Shown: positions 23,101 through 34,029, counted from the stretch's first letter. The stretch is 64,000 nt of DNA from Bolinopsis microptera (GCF_026151205.1 NC_087084.1:720312-784311); one strand, 5' to 3'. Numbers and translations are program-made. The notes: generated by a model not told the origin, from the letters alone.

Positions 23101-26100
23101 CAAAATTAGGTTCGATTTTGCCAAAAGTACCTAATTTTGTCAAAAAAATCGACCTTTCTCAAATTTCTTGTAAATCACAGATTGTGTTGAAAATGGCCTT
23201 ATAGAACTATTCTGAAGTTTTTTTGCCCATAGGATATGTATAAGGCACTTATAATAGCATTTAAACACTTATAATAGCATATTTTCGCCGAGAAATATAT
23301 TGTAATTCTGGGTTTTAAAGAGCTATTGGTAAATATAGTTTCGTGAATCAGTAACCAATATTGATTCATGCGTCATAGAAAGTTTTCAAGATGCCAGTGG
23401 TTTCAGGGGCATTTGGGGGCTATTTTCTAAGATTAGATACCCAAAAAGTGTCATCTTTTCATCAAGCTACAAAACTATGAAAACATCATATCTTTGGGAT
23501 TTTTGAGGTCAATGTTGGTAAAAAAGCGCTCGAATGATGCATCCAGGTAGTCTAAAATACCGAGAAACGGTTAATTTTTGCACAATCTTCAAGTGACAAA
23601 ATTAGGTTCGGGGTGACAAAATTAAGTAAAGTCACCTAATTTTGTCATTTTTTCAAAATAATTTTTTTGAACATCTTCAACCCCAGCAATTTCGATCATT
23701 TTTGTGTTAGAACTTGCCTAGACTGTCTACTATAACATGGTGGAGGTTTCATCTAAATCGGAATTTCAGACGAGGTTAAAACCCATGGTTTATATCAGGC
23801 AGTCGGAAAATTGCCAAAAAATGACAAAATTATGTGCTTTACCCTATGTAATGAGGTATGCATACTATTACTACTGTTGTTACTGCTATGTTACTATGTT
23901 GAATGAGCAATATCCCAGTGATCCACCCTATGGGATGTGAAGTGAAGATGGTGATAGATCCCAGTAACAAGGTTGTTATGGACGTTCCCAAAGCTACAGC
24001 CAGTGTTCACTTCTCCTCTCTCACAACCGAGGTAATACTAATCACGTGGGTAATGTGTGGTGTCCTTATATAGGCATCACGTGTAGTATACACTCCTTAT
24101 ATGGGCATCACGTGTCTCTACAGCCAGTGTTCACTTCTCTTCTCTCACAACCGAGGTAATCACGTGGCAATTATTACTGAACCATAAGTTTTTTGGCGTT
24201 ATGCCATATATGCCGGTTACAGAATGAGAGGAATGTAATTCCTAGCCAAAAAATAATAACTTTGGAGTTTAGGTCCCCAAATTTGGACCCCCAAGTGGTG
24301 TAAATATTGTTTTATCACCACTTTAGGGTAAGATAATGTGGTTTAACACTAACTGTCCCCAGGTGCGTAAGACGCAGTACCTTGATACGATGTCCCTGTT
24401 AGACTCGATGGAGCGCGGAAAGAAGAAACAACCCTTCGCTAAGTGGCACCCTGGTACCCCTATTAAGGGGAACGCTAGGAAATGGTGAGTTACAAAGGGG
24501 GGGGGGGGGGGGGGGGGGGGTGAGTTACAAATGTGGTATCTTTAAAGCCGGGTATCTCCTTCTCTCACTAGCAATCTTGTGGAATAGTCTTGAACTATAT
24601 CCGTATCGGGCCCCCTCTCTTGTGTAAAAGCGACCGTCGCTTTTGATGACGAAAAGTGGCCCTTTTGGGTCACTTTTTTTTTAAACAACGTCGACTTTTG
24701 GTCGCTTTTTTCACGTTGAGGCCGCTTTTTGGTCGCTTCTGGTCGCTTTTTAAATTTTGGTCGCTTCTGGTCGCTTTTAGTCGCTTTTGGTCGCTTCTAG
24801 TCGCTTTTTGGTCGCTTCTGGTCGCTTCTAGTCGCTTCTAGTCGCTTTTTGGTCGCTTTTGGTCGCTTTTTGGTCGCTTCCGGTCGCTTTTGGGTCGCTT
24901 CTGGTCACCTTTTAGGGTTCATGTCGCTTTTACACAAGAGAGGGGGCCCCGTATCTTAGATAGTTAGATGCCTCTTATCAGTCTAGATGAAGCTTATAAT
25001 ATGATGCCATTGGAACACCCCCCCATATGATTGGACCTCCCCTCCCCCCATATTATGATGCGAGCTGTGTTGTTGTAGTAATGGTAGTAATGACACACTA
25101 CAATACAAATACGCGTGTAAAACATTGTCTAGTGTCATGAGCAGCTTGCTCTTTTGTACTACTCAATACACTGAGCTAGTTTATAAAGGAGCAAAATGTG
25201 ATTATAATTAATAATTGTAGTTGTAGTTTTACAGAACTATAGTTACATGGAATTTCATTGACGATTGAGAGTAATGTTGTTAAACTTCATTAAAAGTTTA
25301 TTAAATTATATTATATAATAGTATTATATATTTAATACCTTATAAAATAGTTATAGAATAAATGATTCGAGTTTCTCCGAAATAACGGGACTAAGTAGCA
25401 GCACACTTTGTAAAATATTACTTGCTCCTTTATAAATGTAACCAGGTGGCAGTATCTACACCGGTATTGTGTAGAGACGAGAGTAAAGCGCAGGATAATC
25501 GCGTGGAGATGGAGCAGTATCAGGAGACACAGGGAAATGTGCAGAGAGTACACTAACCTCAGGTTAGTTCTTATAGTGATTATTATTTTACTAGTATTAA
25601 ATCCAGATTCACCTGAATTTGTTAAGCAGCATAAAATATAACACATTAAATGAACAATGTTACTAAAGATCAGACAACTGCCCAGAGTAAGTTACTTGTA
25701 CACTACTACTATATTACATATATAATATTATATACTGTATCTCCATTAAATAACATGTTACATGATTTGTTGGTTTTTAACAATAATTGTGTGTAAAGTG
25801 GCTTACGTAATATTATATAATACTAGTGTAACCCGAGCCTACGGCCGGGATTTCAATATCACAGTTGAAATGCAAAAGTATAAACCCGCCTATTATATTT
25901 TACAAAAACGCATTACATTTTCGTAGAGAGAGTGGAAGAGAGGGAGAGTAAGTGAGACGCTTTAGCATGGGAGTCTTACTATATTACTTAGTTTACACTT
26001 AATTACTGTATAAATATAATACTAATTAATTACTGTAACGTGTAGAAATATGTTAAACTCTAAGGACAGTATAATATGCACATTGCATATTACTATTAAC

Positions 26101-29100
26101 TATATAATATATTTAAATATATAGTGTATAGTGGTGTAATAAAGCTAATAGCCTCGTCAGTAAACAGTGTTAAACTGTATACAGTACTATACTGTAGTGC
26201 CAGTGTAACTAGTGTGTAGTTGTTGCTGGAGCTTATAGCTGTGTTTATTATCATATTAATAATCAAATGAGGTATCTAGTATACTTGGATAATGTAATTT
26301 AGCGTATTATATTATACGTTCAATAATTCAAGATATAATAGAATACAAGTCTTTATCAACTATTACCAGTAGCCTCGACGATACGAGTCTCGTATTACAA
26401 TAATTTTAAATATATACAGTTAAATTAATTAGTGGCTTGATGCCATGATAGCCGAGTGGTATAAGACGGCACACTCCAGACTATCTGTATGGAAGTATTC
26501 TGGTGTTATTGGTTCAAACCCCACTGCTAGCAACTTCCTGCTACTAACCTATCTTGGAATGCAAAACAAAAAGTGTTACATTACAAAATATCATGATAAG
26601 TTCACATTGTTTAACACTACGTCATGTGATATTTAACACTAATGAGAGATAATATATACTGCTATTCACGTGTAAAGAACATGTCAGGATGGCCGAGTGG
26701 TCTAAGGCGCCAGACTCAAGAGATAATATCTTGTCTTCACACGAAGGAGCATTCTGGTCCACGAATGTGGGCGTGGGTTCAAATCCCACTTCTGACACTT
26801 TTACGATTATCATCAACATTCGTTTTTATTTTATCAGTTTAAAATTATAATTTAAAAAAATCTCGCTTCATCTGGTATTCAATTTGTGGTATTCGTTGTT
26901 TATTTCTGCGAAATGTATTTATATTATATATATATAAATATATATAATATTACTACAAATTTTTTAAAAATTTGTATTTATTAAAAAAATAAAATAAAAT
27001 AAATGTGCAACCTACTAAAACCAATGGGGCCCTCCCCGGGGTCATTCCTCTCGCATTTGCTAGAACTAGTATTACTAATAATACTAATAATAGTAGTCCC
27101 TTTTAATAGGGGATCATGTTTTTTGTCCATTTTTGATTTTTGTCCATGCGGTACCCTATATTTTTAAGATGGACAAAAAATAAGGTGGACAATAATAACA
27201 CTACACTTTTTTACACCATACATAAAACAAGGCAAAAGTGTAGTGTAAAAAAGTGTAATTAAAGGTGTAGTGTAAAATAGCCTAAAATAGCCTAAAAAGC
27301 CTTTTTAAAAAGTGTAAAAAAGTGACATTTTTTTCCTCATCAAAGGTATGTTTTACCTTTGGAAATGTACTATGTGAAGACTGATTGGAAAATAATTACA
27401 TGAACTGAAAGTTTTTTCTCGAACATTTAAGATAATCTTAAAATTGTCAGAATTGGGATTTGAGATGTTGTAACACTACACGAAGTGTACACTTACACAG
27501 AACACACTACACGAACAATTAAAATTCATAATACAATATTCAGTAATGTACAGTAATTACCAGCCAATTTTATGAATCTGAGTAGTTTTCATAGAAAAAG
27601 TTCAAACTTCGAAAACATGATATACTTTTTAAAGAAGATTTTAATAATGCATTTTAACAATTTATTTTAACAATGCATTTTAACATAATATACAGTTAAA
27701 TTAATTAGTGGCTTGATGCCAGGATAGCCGAGTGGTATAAGACGGCACACTCTAGACTATCTGTATGGAAGTATTCTGGTGTTATTGGTTCAAACCCCAC
27801 TGCTAGCAACTTCCCGCTACTACCCTATCTTGGAATGCAAAACAAAAAGTGTTACATTACAAAATATCATGATAAGTTCACATTGTTTAACACTACGTCA
27901 TGTGAGATTTAACACTAATGAGAGATAATATATACTGCTATTCACGTGTAAAGAACATGTCAGGATGGCCGAGTGGTCTAAGGCGCCAGACTCAAGAGAT
28001 AATATCTTGTCTTCACACGAAGGAGCATTCTGGTCCACGAATGTGGGCGTGGGTTCAAATCCCACTTCTGACACTTTTACCATTATCATCAACATTCGTT
28101 TTTTTATTTTATCAGTTTAAAATTGTAATTTAAAAAAATCTCGCTTCACCTGGTATTCAATTTGTGGTATTCGTTGTATATTTCTGCGAAATGTATTTAA
28201 TTACTAGTAAAAACTTTTAAAAACTTTTTATTTATAAAATAAAATTCCTCTCACATTTGCTACAAACTAGTATTACTAATAATACTAATAATAGTAGTCC
28301 CTTTTGATAGGGGATAATGTTTTTTGTCCATTTTTGTCCATGCAGTACCCTACATTTTCAACTTTTCAAGATGGACAAAAAATAAGGTGGACAAAAAAAT
28401 AAGGTGGACAAAAATGGACAAATATGGACAATAATGGACACAAATTTCAAAATACATGAAATATTCCGAGATGAAAGGGGAACACGCTAGCTTTTCGGGA
28501 TAAAATCGATTTCTCTACGATTATCACCTCTCTAGATGATTCTTATTTAATTATTTGGCCTTTAGTTCATTTTTGTACTAAATGTATTAATGGTGTTTTG
28601 GGCCACACCCTTTTCCAGAGTTTCGCAATCACTCAAATTTTTGTATTTTAGCCCAGGAAGATCGTAGAGACTATTTCAATACACCAAAATGTGCCCAATA
28701 GCCATATTTATCTACAACTTATGCATTAAAGTATACCTTTAAATGCTTATTTTCGGAATTATGGCCGATGATAATTCTTCTTACTGTCGAAATAAAACGG
28801 TTACGTACTGATAATCGTAAAAGTGTCAGAAGTGGGATTTGAACCCACGCCCACATTCGTGGACCAGAATGCTCCTTCGTGTGAAGACAAGATATTATCT
28901 CTTGAGTCTGGCGCCTTAGACCACTCGGCCATCCTGACATGTTCTTTATAAGTAAATAGCAGTATATATTATCTCTCATTAGTGTTAAATCTCACATGAC
29001 GTAGTGTTAAACAATGTGAACTTATCATGATATTTTGTAATGTAACACTTTTTGTTTTGCATTCCAAGATAGGGTAGTAGCGGGAAGTTGCTAGCAGTGG

Positions 29101-32100
29101 GGTTTGAACCAATAACACCAGAATACTTCCATACAGATAGTCTAGAGTGTGCCGTCTTATACCACTCGGCTATCCTGGCATCTAGCCATAAAGTAATTTA
29201 ACTGTATATTAATATATATATTATAATATGTTAAAATGCATTGTAAAAATAAATTGTTAAAATGCATTGTTAAAATTTTCGAAGTTTGAACTTTTTCTAT
29301 GAAAACTACTCAGATTCATAAAATTGACTGGTAAGAACATTACTGAATATTGTATTATGAATTTTAATTGTTCGTGTAGTGTATTCTGTGTAAGTGTACA
29401 CTTCGTGTAGTGTTACAACATCTCAAATCCCAATTCTGACAATTTTAAGATTATCATAAATGTTCGAGAAAAAAACTTTCAGTTCATGGGCTTATATAAT
29501 ATATAAAATAATTTGGGGATTCATTCACCCGCTGTGTTGTAAACGGAATATTATATATGATACTATATAAAATACTATGTATTATATTCTGTTAACAAAA
29601 TATAATCAGTTTCAAATTAGACTCAAATATGAATCTATTTGCACAGCTAGGAGGCACATTCATTACACTATAGTTACTATGATAAAGCTAGTAAATTACG
29701 TAAACTTGGTATGTAAACTTTGGTATTGTGGTAGTGATAATTTAAGACACATTCATTATTGAACAACAGCTTGGTAGGAAACCTTGCTGAGGCCACTCAT
29801 ATTATATATTTACATGATATTGTTATTTTACTATTTATTACTAACTATTACTAATTATTACTAGAATTATTACTAATTATTACTAATTATTACTAATTAT
29901 TATTAATTATTACTAATTATTACTAATTATTACAAATTATTACTAATTATTACTAATTATAATGTTTTCAGAGTAAAAGAAATGGTAGGTAAGCCTACAC
30001 TGAACGAGTTAGCGAGGATAACAGAGATATTTGACACACTTGATATCGTTAATATCACTATTTGCGAACAGAGTGAGTTAGTATAATATTATTTTAGTGA
30101 TAATTATAATTAAAATATTATTTATGTGATAATCATTTCATATACACATCGCTTCAACATATTTGCTCTTTTCATGTATCTTAACATTTGCAACTCTATA
30201 TTATTATAACAGAAAAATAAGCAAATTCCTAGTTATTTTCCATCAATTAAAGTACAATTAAAATGTTCGTAAAGCATTCATAGTGTACTCTACATATATA
30301 GTGTGATCAGTTGTGATCTTTGTTATCTTATATGCTACTCTATAAACTATAAACTATAAACTATAAACTACCCCCCCCCAGGCGCTAAGTTGGAGGCAGA
30401 TAAGGTGCAGGCGAGTACGTCCTGGTTCGGCGGGTGGTGGGGAGGCGGTACTAGTAGATCTACAACTAGTGTTGTGGACAAGTTCGGGATGAGCACCGAG
30501 GAGAAGGATACACTTTATAGCGCTATAGGTAGGTGTTTACTGTAAACTGTATACAGTATACTGTGTACTATAGGTAGGTGCAAATAATTAGTAATTATTA
30601 AAAAGCCGAAACTAGTCGAGTCATAAGCGGGCTGCCTCGAGATACTTCGTTTCACATTCTGCTACACTCTAATAACCTGCTATTACCCTGCTACTAAAGT
30701 ATTTAGTTCTACTACACCTGCACCTGCTATTACTGTATACTGTATAGTGTATACTGTATACTGTATACTGTATACTGTATACTGTATACTGTATACTGTA
30801 TACTGTATACTGTATACTGTATACTGTATACTGTATACTGTATACTGTATACTGTATACTGTATACTGTATACTGTAAACTGTATACTGTATACTGTATA
30901 CAATATACAGTATACAGTGTATACTGTATATTGTATACTGTATACTGTATACTGTATACTGTATACTGTATACTGTATACTGTATACTGTATACTGTATA
31001 CTGTATACTGTATACTGTATACTGTATACTGTATTACTGTATACTGTATACTGTATACTGTATTACTGTGTACTGTGTACTGTGTACTATGTACTGTGTA
31101 CTGTGTACTGTTTACTGTGTACTGTACACTGTACACTGTATACTGTGTGTTATTCCAATCACCCCATCAATCTAAATGTGTGTTACTGCAGTGTACACCC
31201 TTTCTCATGAGATGACGTGTGTTAAGTACTATAAAGCTATAATTCTGTTCTTACAGATTATTTTAAGCTTCAAGTTCATTTATCATGATTATATTCACAT
31301 TTAATAACATTACACTATTTAATATAGTATACGGGTAACACTAGTATAATATATTACAATGTGTAACACTGATTACCCACTGTTGTCTGAATATGAAAGA
31401 GAGAGAGGAACCTTACTTGCAGATTAGTGACTGTTAATTAGCAGAATTATTAATTTTACAAGTTGTGTAACTCTATTATGTTAATATAATTAATTATGTA
31501 ACATATTGACATAATGAATGCTATAACCGCAGAACAAAGTGAAGCAGCAGCCTCCAGTCAGATTTACCCTGAGAAATATGTGAAGTTCAGACTGAAGCTG
31601 GACGTGGATAAAGTATCGTTCAAACTGAATGATGATATCAGGGTTATAACTGAGGTAGGTACTGATGCTTTAGTTACACTAGTTACCCCCTCCCCCTGCC
31701 CCTGCCCCTCCCCCTGCCCCTCCCCTTCCCGGCTCCCCCTATCGTTCAAACTGAATGATGATATCAGGGTTATAACTGAGGTAGGTACTGATGCTTTAGT
31801 TACACTAGTTACCCCCTCCCCCTGCCCCTTCCCTTGCCCCTCCCCCTGCCCCTCCCCTTCCCGGCTCCCCCTATCGTTCAAACTGAATGATGATATCAGG
31901 GTTATAACTGAGGTAGGTACTGATGCTTTAGTTACACTAGTTACCCCCCTCCCCCTGCCCCTCCCCCTCCCCCTTCCCCTGCCCCTCCCCCTGCCCCTCC
32001 CCCTCCCGGCTCCCCCTATCGTTCAAACTGAATGATGATATCAGGGTTATAACTGAGGTAGGTGCTGATGCTTTAGTTACACTAGCCCCCCCTCCCCCAC

Positions 32101-32968
32101 CACAATATGTAAAAAGCTGCTAATCTTACATTTGTTACAATATGTAAAAAGTTGCACATATTTGCATATTACTGAGTTGCACAATGCACATATTATTGCA
32201 TATAGTAAAAGTGCTTACTTTGTCACTAGTATGAGAGTTGACGCAGAACAATACGGTTATAATACCTTTTGTTCGTGATACAATTGGGGTTTTTACTTTG
32301 TCGATACAAATATTACGAAAACAATGTGCATTCCACATATATTATACATATGTGCATACCTTAATACATGTTATAATATATGTAATAATATATATTATAT
32401 GTGTAATGATGATACCGTGAGAAAAGCACCCCGCAGGTATTACACAGGACTAACCCGTGCTTACTTGAGATTACTACTTTACCAGTATAGATGTGTGCAA
32501 ATGTTTGGGTTATAACATGTTTGAGACTTGTAACATTTAATTACAAATACGGTTCCTACTCAAACTTTCAACATTAAATTGCTTATACCCGTTCTGGGAA
32601 ACAAGCTAGAAGCTCCTATTATTGCAATGAGTTATTATTTATCTGAAACATGATCTGAAAATATCCGTGTAATCTTGCTGAAATTCGACGTCGGACTGTT
32701 TTGAATAGCTCATTAATAAATTGTTTTGAAACGAAAGAACCTGTTACTAGAGTTACACAATAGCATAATATTAATTAACTCAACCTAAAGATAGGAAGGT
32801 GCCTGTATAATTGCTTTATACCCCTGCAGGCTGCAGTTAAAGGAATAACGAGTGAAGTGGGTATAATACCTAACAATAACGGTATAGTGTTGTCCTACCA
32901 AATACACACTGTGTACGTGCTATCGGATAAGGTGGACATTCTCATACCTTCAGATTCTCATGCTATTG
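20152..32968 (+). CDS. VPS13: VPS13A/C-type homologue, N-terminal part (13 exons, incomplete)
   Basis: A bridge-like lipid-transfer protein of membrane contact sites. Exons: 20152-20248, 20373-20416, 21420-21571, 21764-21917, 22153-22302, 22462-22600, 23919-24031, 24363-24484, 25446-25562, 29972-30072, 30382-30528, 31533-31654, 32830-32968. Phase is continuous throughout, about 532 codons. Exons 1-3 encode the chorein domain (GEFVQDINSKDLKLAVWSG, NVVLKNLRLKAEAL, LELQVPWKALWTAP). Later landmarks are IIKNLE/LNIKNIHIRYED, KWWQYLHRYC across the exon 8/9 join, and the Trp-rich SWFGGWWGG typical of VPS13A/C. Exon 13 is the least certain. EKxxKKEERARKKAMLQ in exon 4 also resembles VPS13D, but the overall pattern favours A/C. 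The gene does not end: after 32968 the intron meets the noisy 52-bp array and no later exon is found on this strand. Confidence 0.92.
20477..21243. mobile_element. Tc1/mariner-type MITE, 767 bp, TA-flanked
   Basis: The ends are near-perfect inverted repeats of about 33 bp: CAGGGTGGGCCAAAAGTCAG at the left, mirrored at the right by CTGACTTTTGGCCCACCCTG. TA lies on both sides (20475-20476 and 21244-21245). No transposase is visible, so it is non-autonomous. It sits in the intron between VPS13A/C exons 2 and 3. A shorter copy in opposite orientation is at 57761-58143. Confidence 0.93.
21301..21429. repeat. 64-bp tandem duplication of an intron end and 3' splice site
   Basis: GGTATTTTGTCACTATACTG through TTATTACAG/GCTAA occurs twice in tandem. 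Both copies keep the acceptor; only the second continues into exon 3 of VPS13A/C (from 21420). Confidence 0.93.
21914..22016. repeat. 54-bp tandem duplication including the exon-4 donor
   Basis: GGAGGTAAAGTCCTGCTATT at the exon-4 5' splice site is repeated 54 bp later as GGAGGTAAATTCCTGCTATT, followed by the same intronic sequence. The donor motif GAG/GTAAA is present in both. Confidence 0.9.
22303..22384. repeat. About 31-bp repeat at the exon-5 donor
   Basis: Three copies of CTCCTTATATGGGCATCACG TGTCTCTACAT follow the donor of exon 5. The same motif appears again at 24064-24120, just after the exon-7 donor. It contains CACGTG. Confidence 0.85.
22730..23844. mobile_element. TA-flanked MITE, about 1.1 kb
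   Basis: GGGTAAGGCACGTAATTTTG at the left is mirrored at the right by CAAAATTATGTGCTTTACCC (two or three mismatches), with TA on both sides. AATTTTGTCA and its complement recur internally near 22745, 23097, 23130, 23590 and 23640, so the element is built from several inverted blocks. No transposase seen. It lies in the intron between VPS13A/C exons 6 and 7. Confidence 0.85.
23996..24165. repeat. 124-bp duplication of the exon-7 3' end and donor
   Basis: ACAGCCAGTGTTCACTTCTC through CTCACAACCGAG/GTAAT occurs at 23996 and again at 24120. The first is the real end of VPS13A/C exon 7. The second keeps the donor and is preceded by TCTCTACAG, which looks like an acceptor. It could therefore serve as a cryptic micro-exon. 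Confidence 0.9.
24608..24949. mobile_element. Foldback/MITE element with an internal GGTCGCTT minisatellite
   Basis: Left end GGGCCCCCTCTCTTGTGTAA followed by AAGCGAC is mirrored at the right (27-bp inverted repeats). The 6-bp direct repeat CGTATC flanks both sides (24602-24607, 24950-24955), indicating a target-site duplication. The interior (about 24630-24920) is filled with about 20 copies of a 10-13-bp GGTCGCTTYTG-like motif related to the inner end of the inverted repeat. No coding capacity. Confidence 0.85.
26441..26532 (+). pseudogene. tRNA-like sequence, cassette copy A
   Basis: GATAGCCGAGTGGTATAAGA resembles the tRNA A box and GGTTCAAACCCC the B box, in a Leu/Ser-like layout. Acceptor and T stems contain mismatches. 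The anticodon region is ambiguous: CTCCAGA here, CTCTAGA in the other two copies. It is probably a tRNA pseudogene or tRNA-derived repeat. Confidence 0.6.
26683..26797 (+). tRNA. tRNA-Leu(CAA) with intron, copy A
   Basis: The type II leucine tRNA begins GTCAGGATGGCCGAGTGG and ends TCCCACTTCTGACA; acceptor and T stems pair well. The anticodon CAA is at 26717-26719 in CCAGA-CTCAAG, and the stem closes with TCTGG after an intron of about 31 nt. Sequence outside the intron is very close to animal tRNA-Leu-CAA. TTTT follows as a Pol III terminator. It lies in the large VPS13A/C intron, sense strand. Confidence 0.95.
27717..27808 (+). pseudogene. tRNA-like sequence, cassette copy B
   Basis: Same 92-bp tRNA-like sequence as copy A, with TGCCAGGATAGCC at the 5' end and CTCTAGA in the anticodon region. 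The same stem mismatches are present. Confidence 0.6.
27959..28073 (+). tRNA. tRNA-Leu(CAA) with intron, copy B
   Basis: I see no difference from copy A within the 115-bp gene, including the intron, and it is followed by TTTT. It lies in the left arm of the inverted duplication. Confidence 0.95.
28824..28938 (-). tRNA. tRNA-Leu(CAA) with intron, copy C
   Basis: Reverse-strand copy of the same 115-bp gene, in the right arm of the inverted duplication. All boxes, the anticodon and the intron are kept; TTTTACGATTA follows on its own strand. Confidence 0.95.
29089..29180 (-). pseudogene. tRNA-like sequence, cassette copy C
   Basis: Reverse-strand copy matching copy B (CTCTAGA form), placed upstream of tRNA-Leu copy C in the same relative order as in the other cassettes. 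Confidence 0.6.
29820..29960. repeat. (ATTACTAATT)n repeat before the exon-10 acceptor
   Basis: About 15 copies of a 9-mer ATTACTAAT/ATTATTACT. TACTAAT resembles the branch-site consensus. The run ends about 12 bases before the acceptor TTTTCAG of VPS13A/C exon 10 (29972). Confidence 0.85.
30731..31143. repeat. (TATACTG)n minisatellite
   Basis: About 55 copies of the 7-mer TATACTG/TGTACTG in the intron between exons 11 and 12. A shorter TAAACTGTATACAGTATACT tract at 30540-30570 lies just after the exon-11 donor. Translated ORFs here are repeat artefacts. Confidence 0.95.
31611..32063. repeat. Tandem copies of the exon-12 3' end plus donor, with C-rich spacers
   Basis: TCGTTCAAACTGAATGATGA through ACTGAG/GTAGGT, the last 39 bases of VPS13A/C exon 12 and its donor, occurs four times (31616, 31742, 31874, 32019), separated by CCCCTGCCCCTCC-type tracts. 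The first two spacings are 126 and 132 bp, both divisible by 3, and the frame is open from the first to the fourth copy. Donor choice could therefore add 42 or 86 codons. Confidence 0.93.
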
Positions 32969-33056
32969 GTGAGTACACTATACATAGTACATTATACACA
33001 GTACATTATACACTTATACACATTCTCATACCTTCAGATTCTCATGCTATTGGTGA
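32938..33056. repeat. 84-bp duplication of the exon-13 3' end and donor
   Basis: ACATTCTCATACCTTCAGAT through GCTATTG/GTGAG occurs at about 32938 and again 84 bp later. The spacing is 28 codons and the frame remains open across both copies. Confidence 0.9.
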
Positions 33057-33087
33057 GGAAGCTTATTTTGTTGTTATTTTATATCAG

Positions 33088-33203
33088 GGGTACCATTCAG
33101 GTGCCTTGAAAATCTTGAATTGTAAATTTATAGATTTTTATTGCAAAATTATACATGATACAAATTAAGAAAATAAGCGATTAAACTGAATGGTACCCCG
33201 GTA
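33088..33203. repeat. Small inverted-repeat element
   Basis: GGGGTACCATTCAG near 33089 is mirrored by CTGAATGGTACCCC near 33186, about 110 bp overall. The length and perfect arms fit a very short MITE. Confidence 0.6.
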
Positions 33204-33245
33204 TTATTGTAAATCCTTGTTTTAATTACATATTTTCTAAATATA

Positions 33246-33320
33246 CAGGGTGTTTCAAAAGTTCTGCAAGGACGTACTTTTTGAATAACTTCTAATCCAT
33301 TAATTGCCTAATTCTGTAAA
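33246..33320. mobile_element. Possible single end of a mariner-like element
   Basis: TACAGGGTGTTTCAAAAGTT is similar in form to mariner-type ends (TA then CAGGGTG). No matching second end was found before the array, so it may be a truncated copy or chance. Confidence 0.4.
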
Positions 33321-33774
33321 AAGTTATTGGTACTTCTAAGGTTTAATGGTACATTGATATATCATATAATTATTGTTATGTAATATATTTTAGATAATAT
33401 GTCTTTAATACCAGGTTCGCACCGCATTTCAGAGACTTATAAGTTTCTCCAAGGTTATATTCTGTAGCTGTTGTTTTATCAATACAATGTAGTACAATGT
33501 GTACAATGTGTACAATGTGTACAATGCAGTACAATGCAGTACAATGTAGTACAATGTGTACACTGATCTTCTAAATCAGAGAAATATTACCAATTTGTAA
33601 AGCTATTTGATTTCAGTGATTCTTGTCTGCTAGGATAAAAACTTTGATCGGTGTTAAAACAATAAAATTAACTTCTTATTTAAAGAAATTAAGTGATTTA
33701 AGTAATTACGAGATTTAATGAGTTCAACTGAAAATATTCACATTTCTTATTTTGTGTTTTGATATTTTCAACTA

Positions 33775-34029
33775 AATATATACACAATACACTATAAACA
33801 GTACACTATACACAGTACACTATGTACTATACACTATACACTATACACTATACACTGTACACAGTACACTATACACAGTGCACTATATAATACAGTAAAC
33901 TATACACTATACACAGTACACTATACACAGTACACTATACACATTACACTATACACAGTACACTATACACAGTACACTATACACAGTACACTGTACACTA
34001 TACACACTAAAACAATACACTAAAAAATA
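33775..34029. repeat. (ACTATACACAGTAC)n repeat
   Basis: Tandem CACTATACACAGTACACTAT motifs of 8-16 bp continue up to the start of the noisy 52-bp array. A related ACAATGTGTACAATGTAGT run is at 33480-33560. No gene seen. Confidence 0.9.

Larger units (their letters stand above)
27100..28440. repeat. Dispersed TTGTCCATTTTTG family, two partial copies
   Basis: Sequences around 27060-27210 and 28245-28440 share AGTATTACTAATAATACTAA, TAGTAGTCCCTTTT and GTTTTTTGTCCATTTTTG, then a GGTACCCTA/AGTACCCTA stretch. A related inverted copy is at 50445-50545. It is probably a terminal part of the TGTCC element at 48752-50721. Confidence 0.7.
27400..29488. repeat. Large inverted duplication carrying tRNA cassettes B and C
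   Basis: Arms of about 685 bp at 27400-28088 and 28809-29488 are inverted copies, separated by about 720 bp. Each holds the tRNA-like sequence and a tRNA-Leu(CAA). Copy A (26412-26860) is a shorter direct copy of the same cassette. The outer end of each arm has a fragment (about 27427-27470 and its mirror near 29430) resembling the tRNA 3' end and its flank, GTCAGAATTGGGATTTGAG, an older remnant. Confidence 0.9.

Noticed and set aside
27717-27808. Amber suppressor tRNA (CTA anticodon)
   Set aside because: The reading depends on a fold with mismatched anticodon, T and acceptor stems, so a pseudogene or derived repeat is more likely.
26642-28979. Small ORFs containing MSGWPSGLRRQTQ
   Set aside because: They are translations of the tRNA-Leu gene and its flank.
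30669-31215. YTVYSIQ/YTVYCIL repeat proteins
   Set aside because: Pure translation of the TATACTG minisatellite, on both strands at once.
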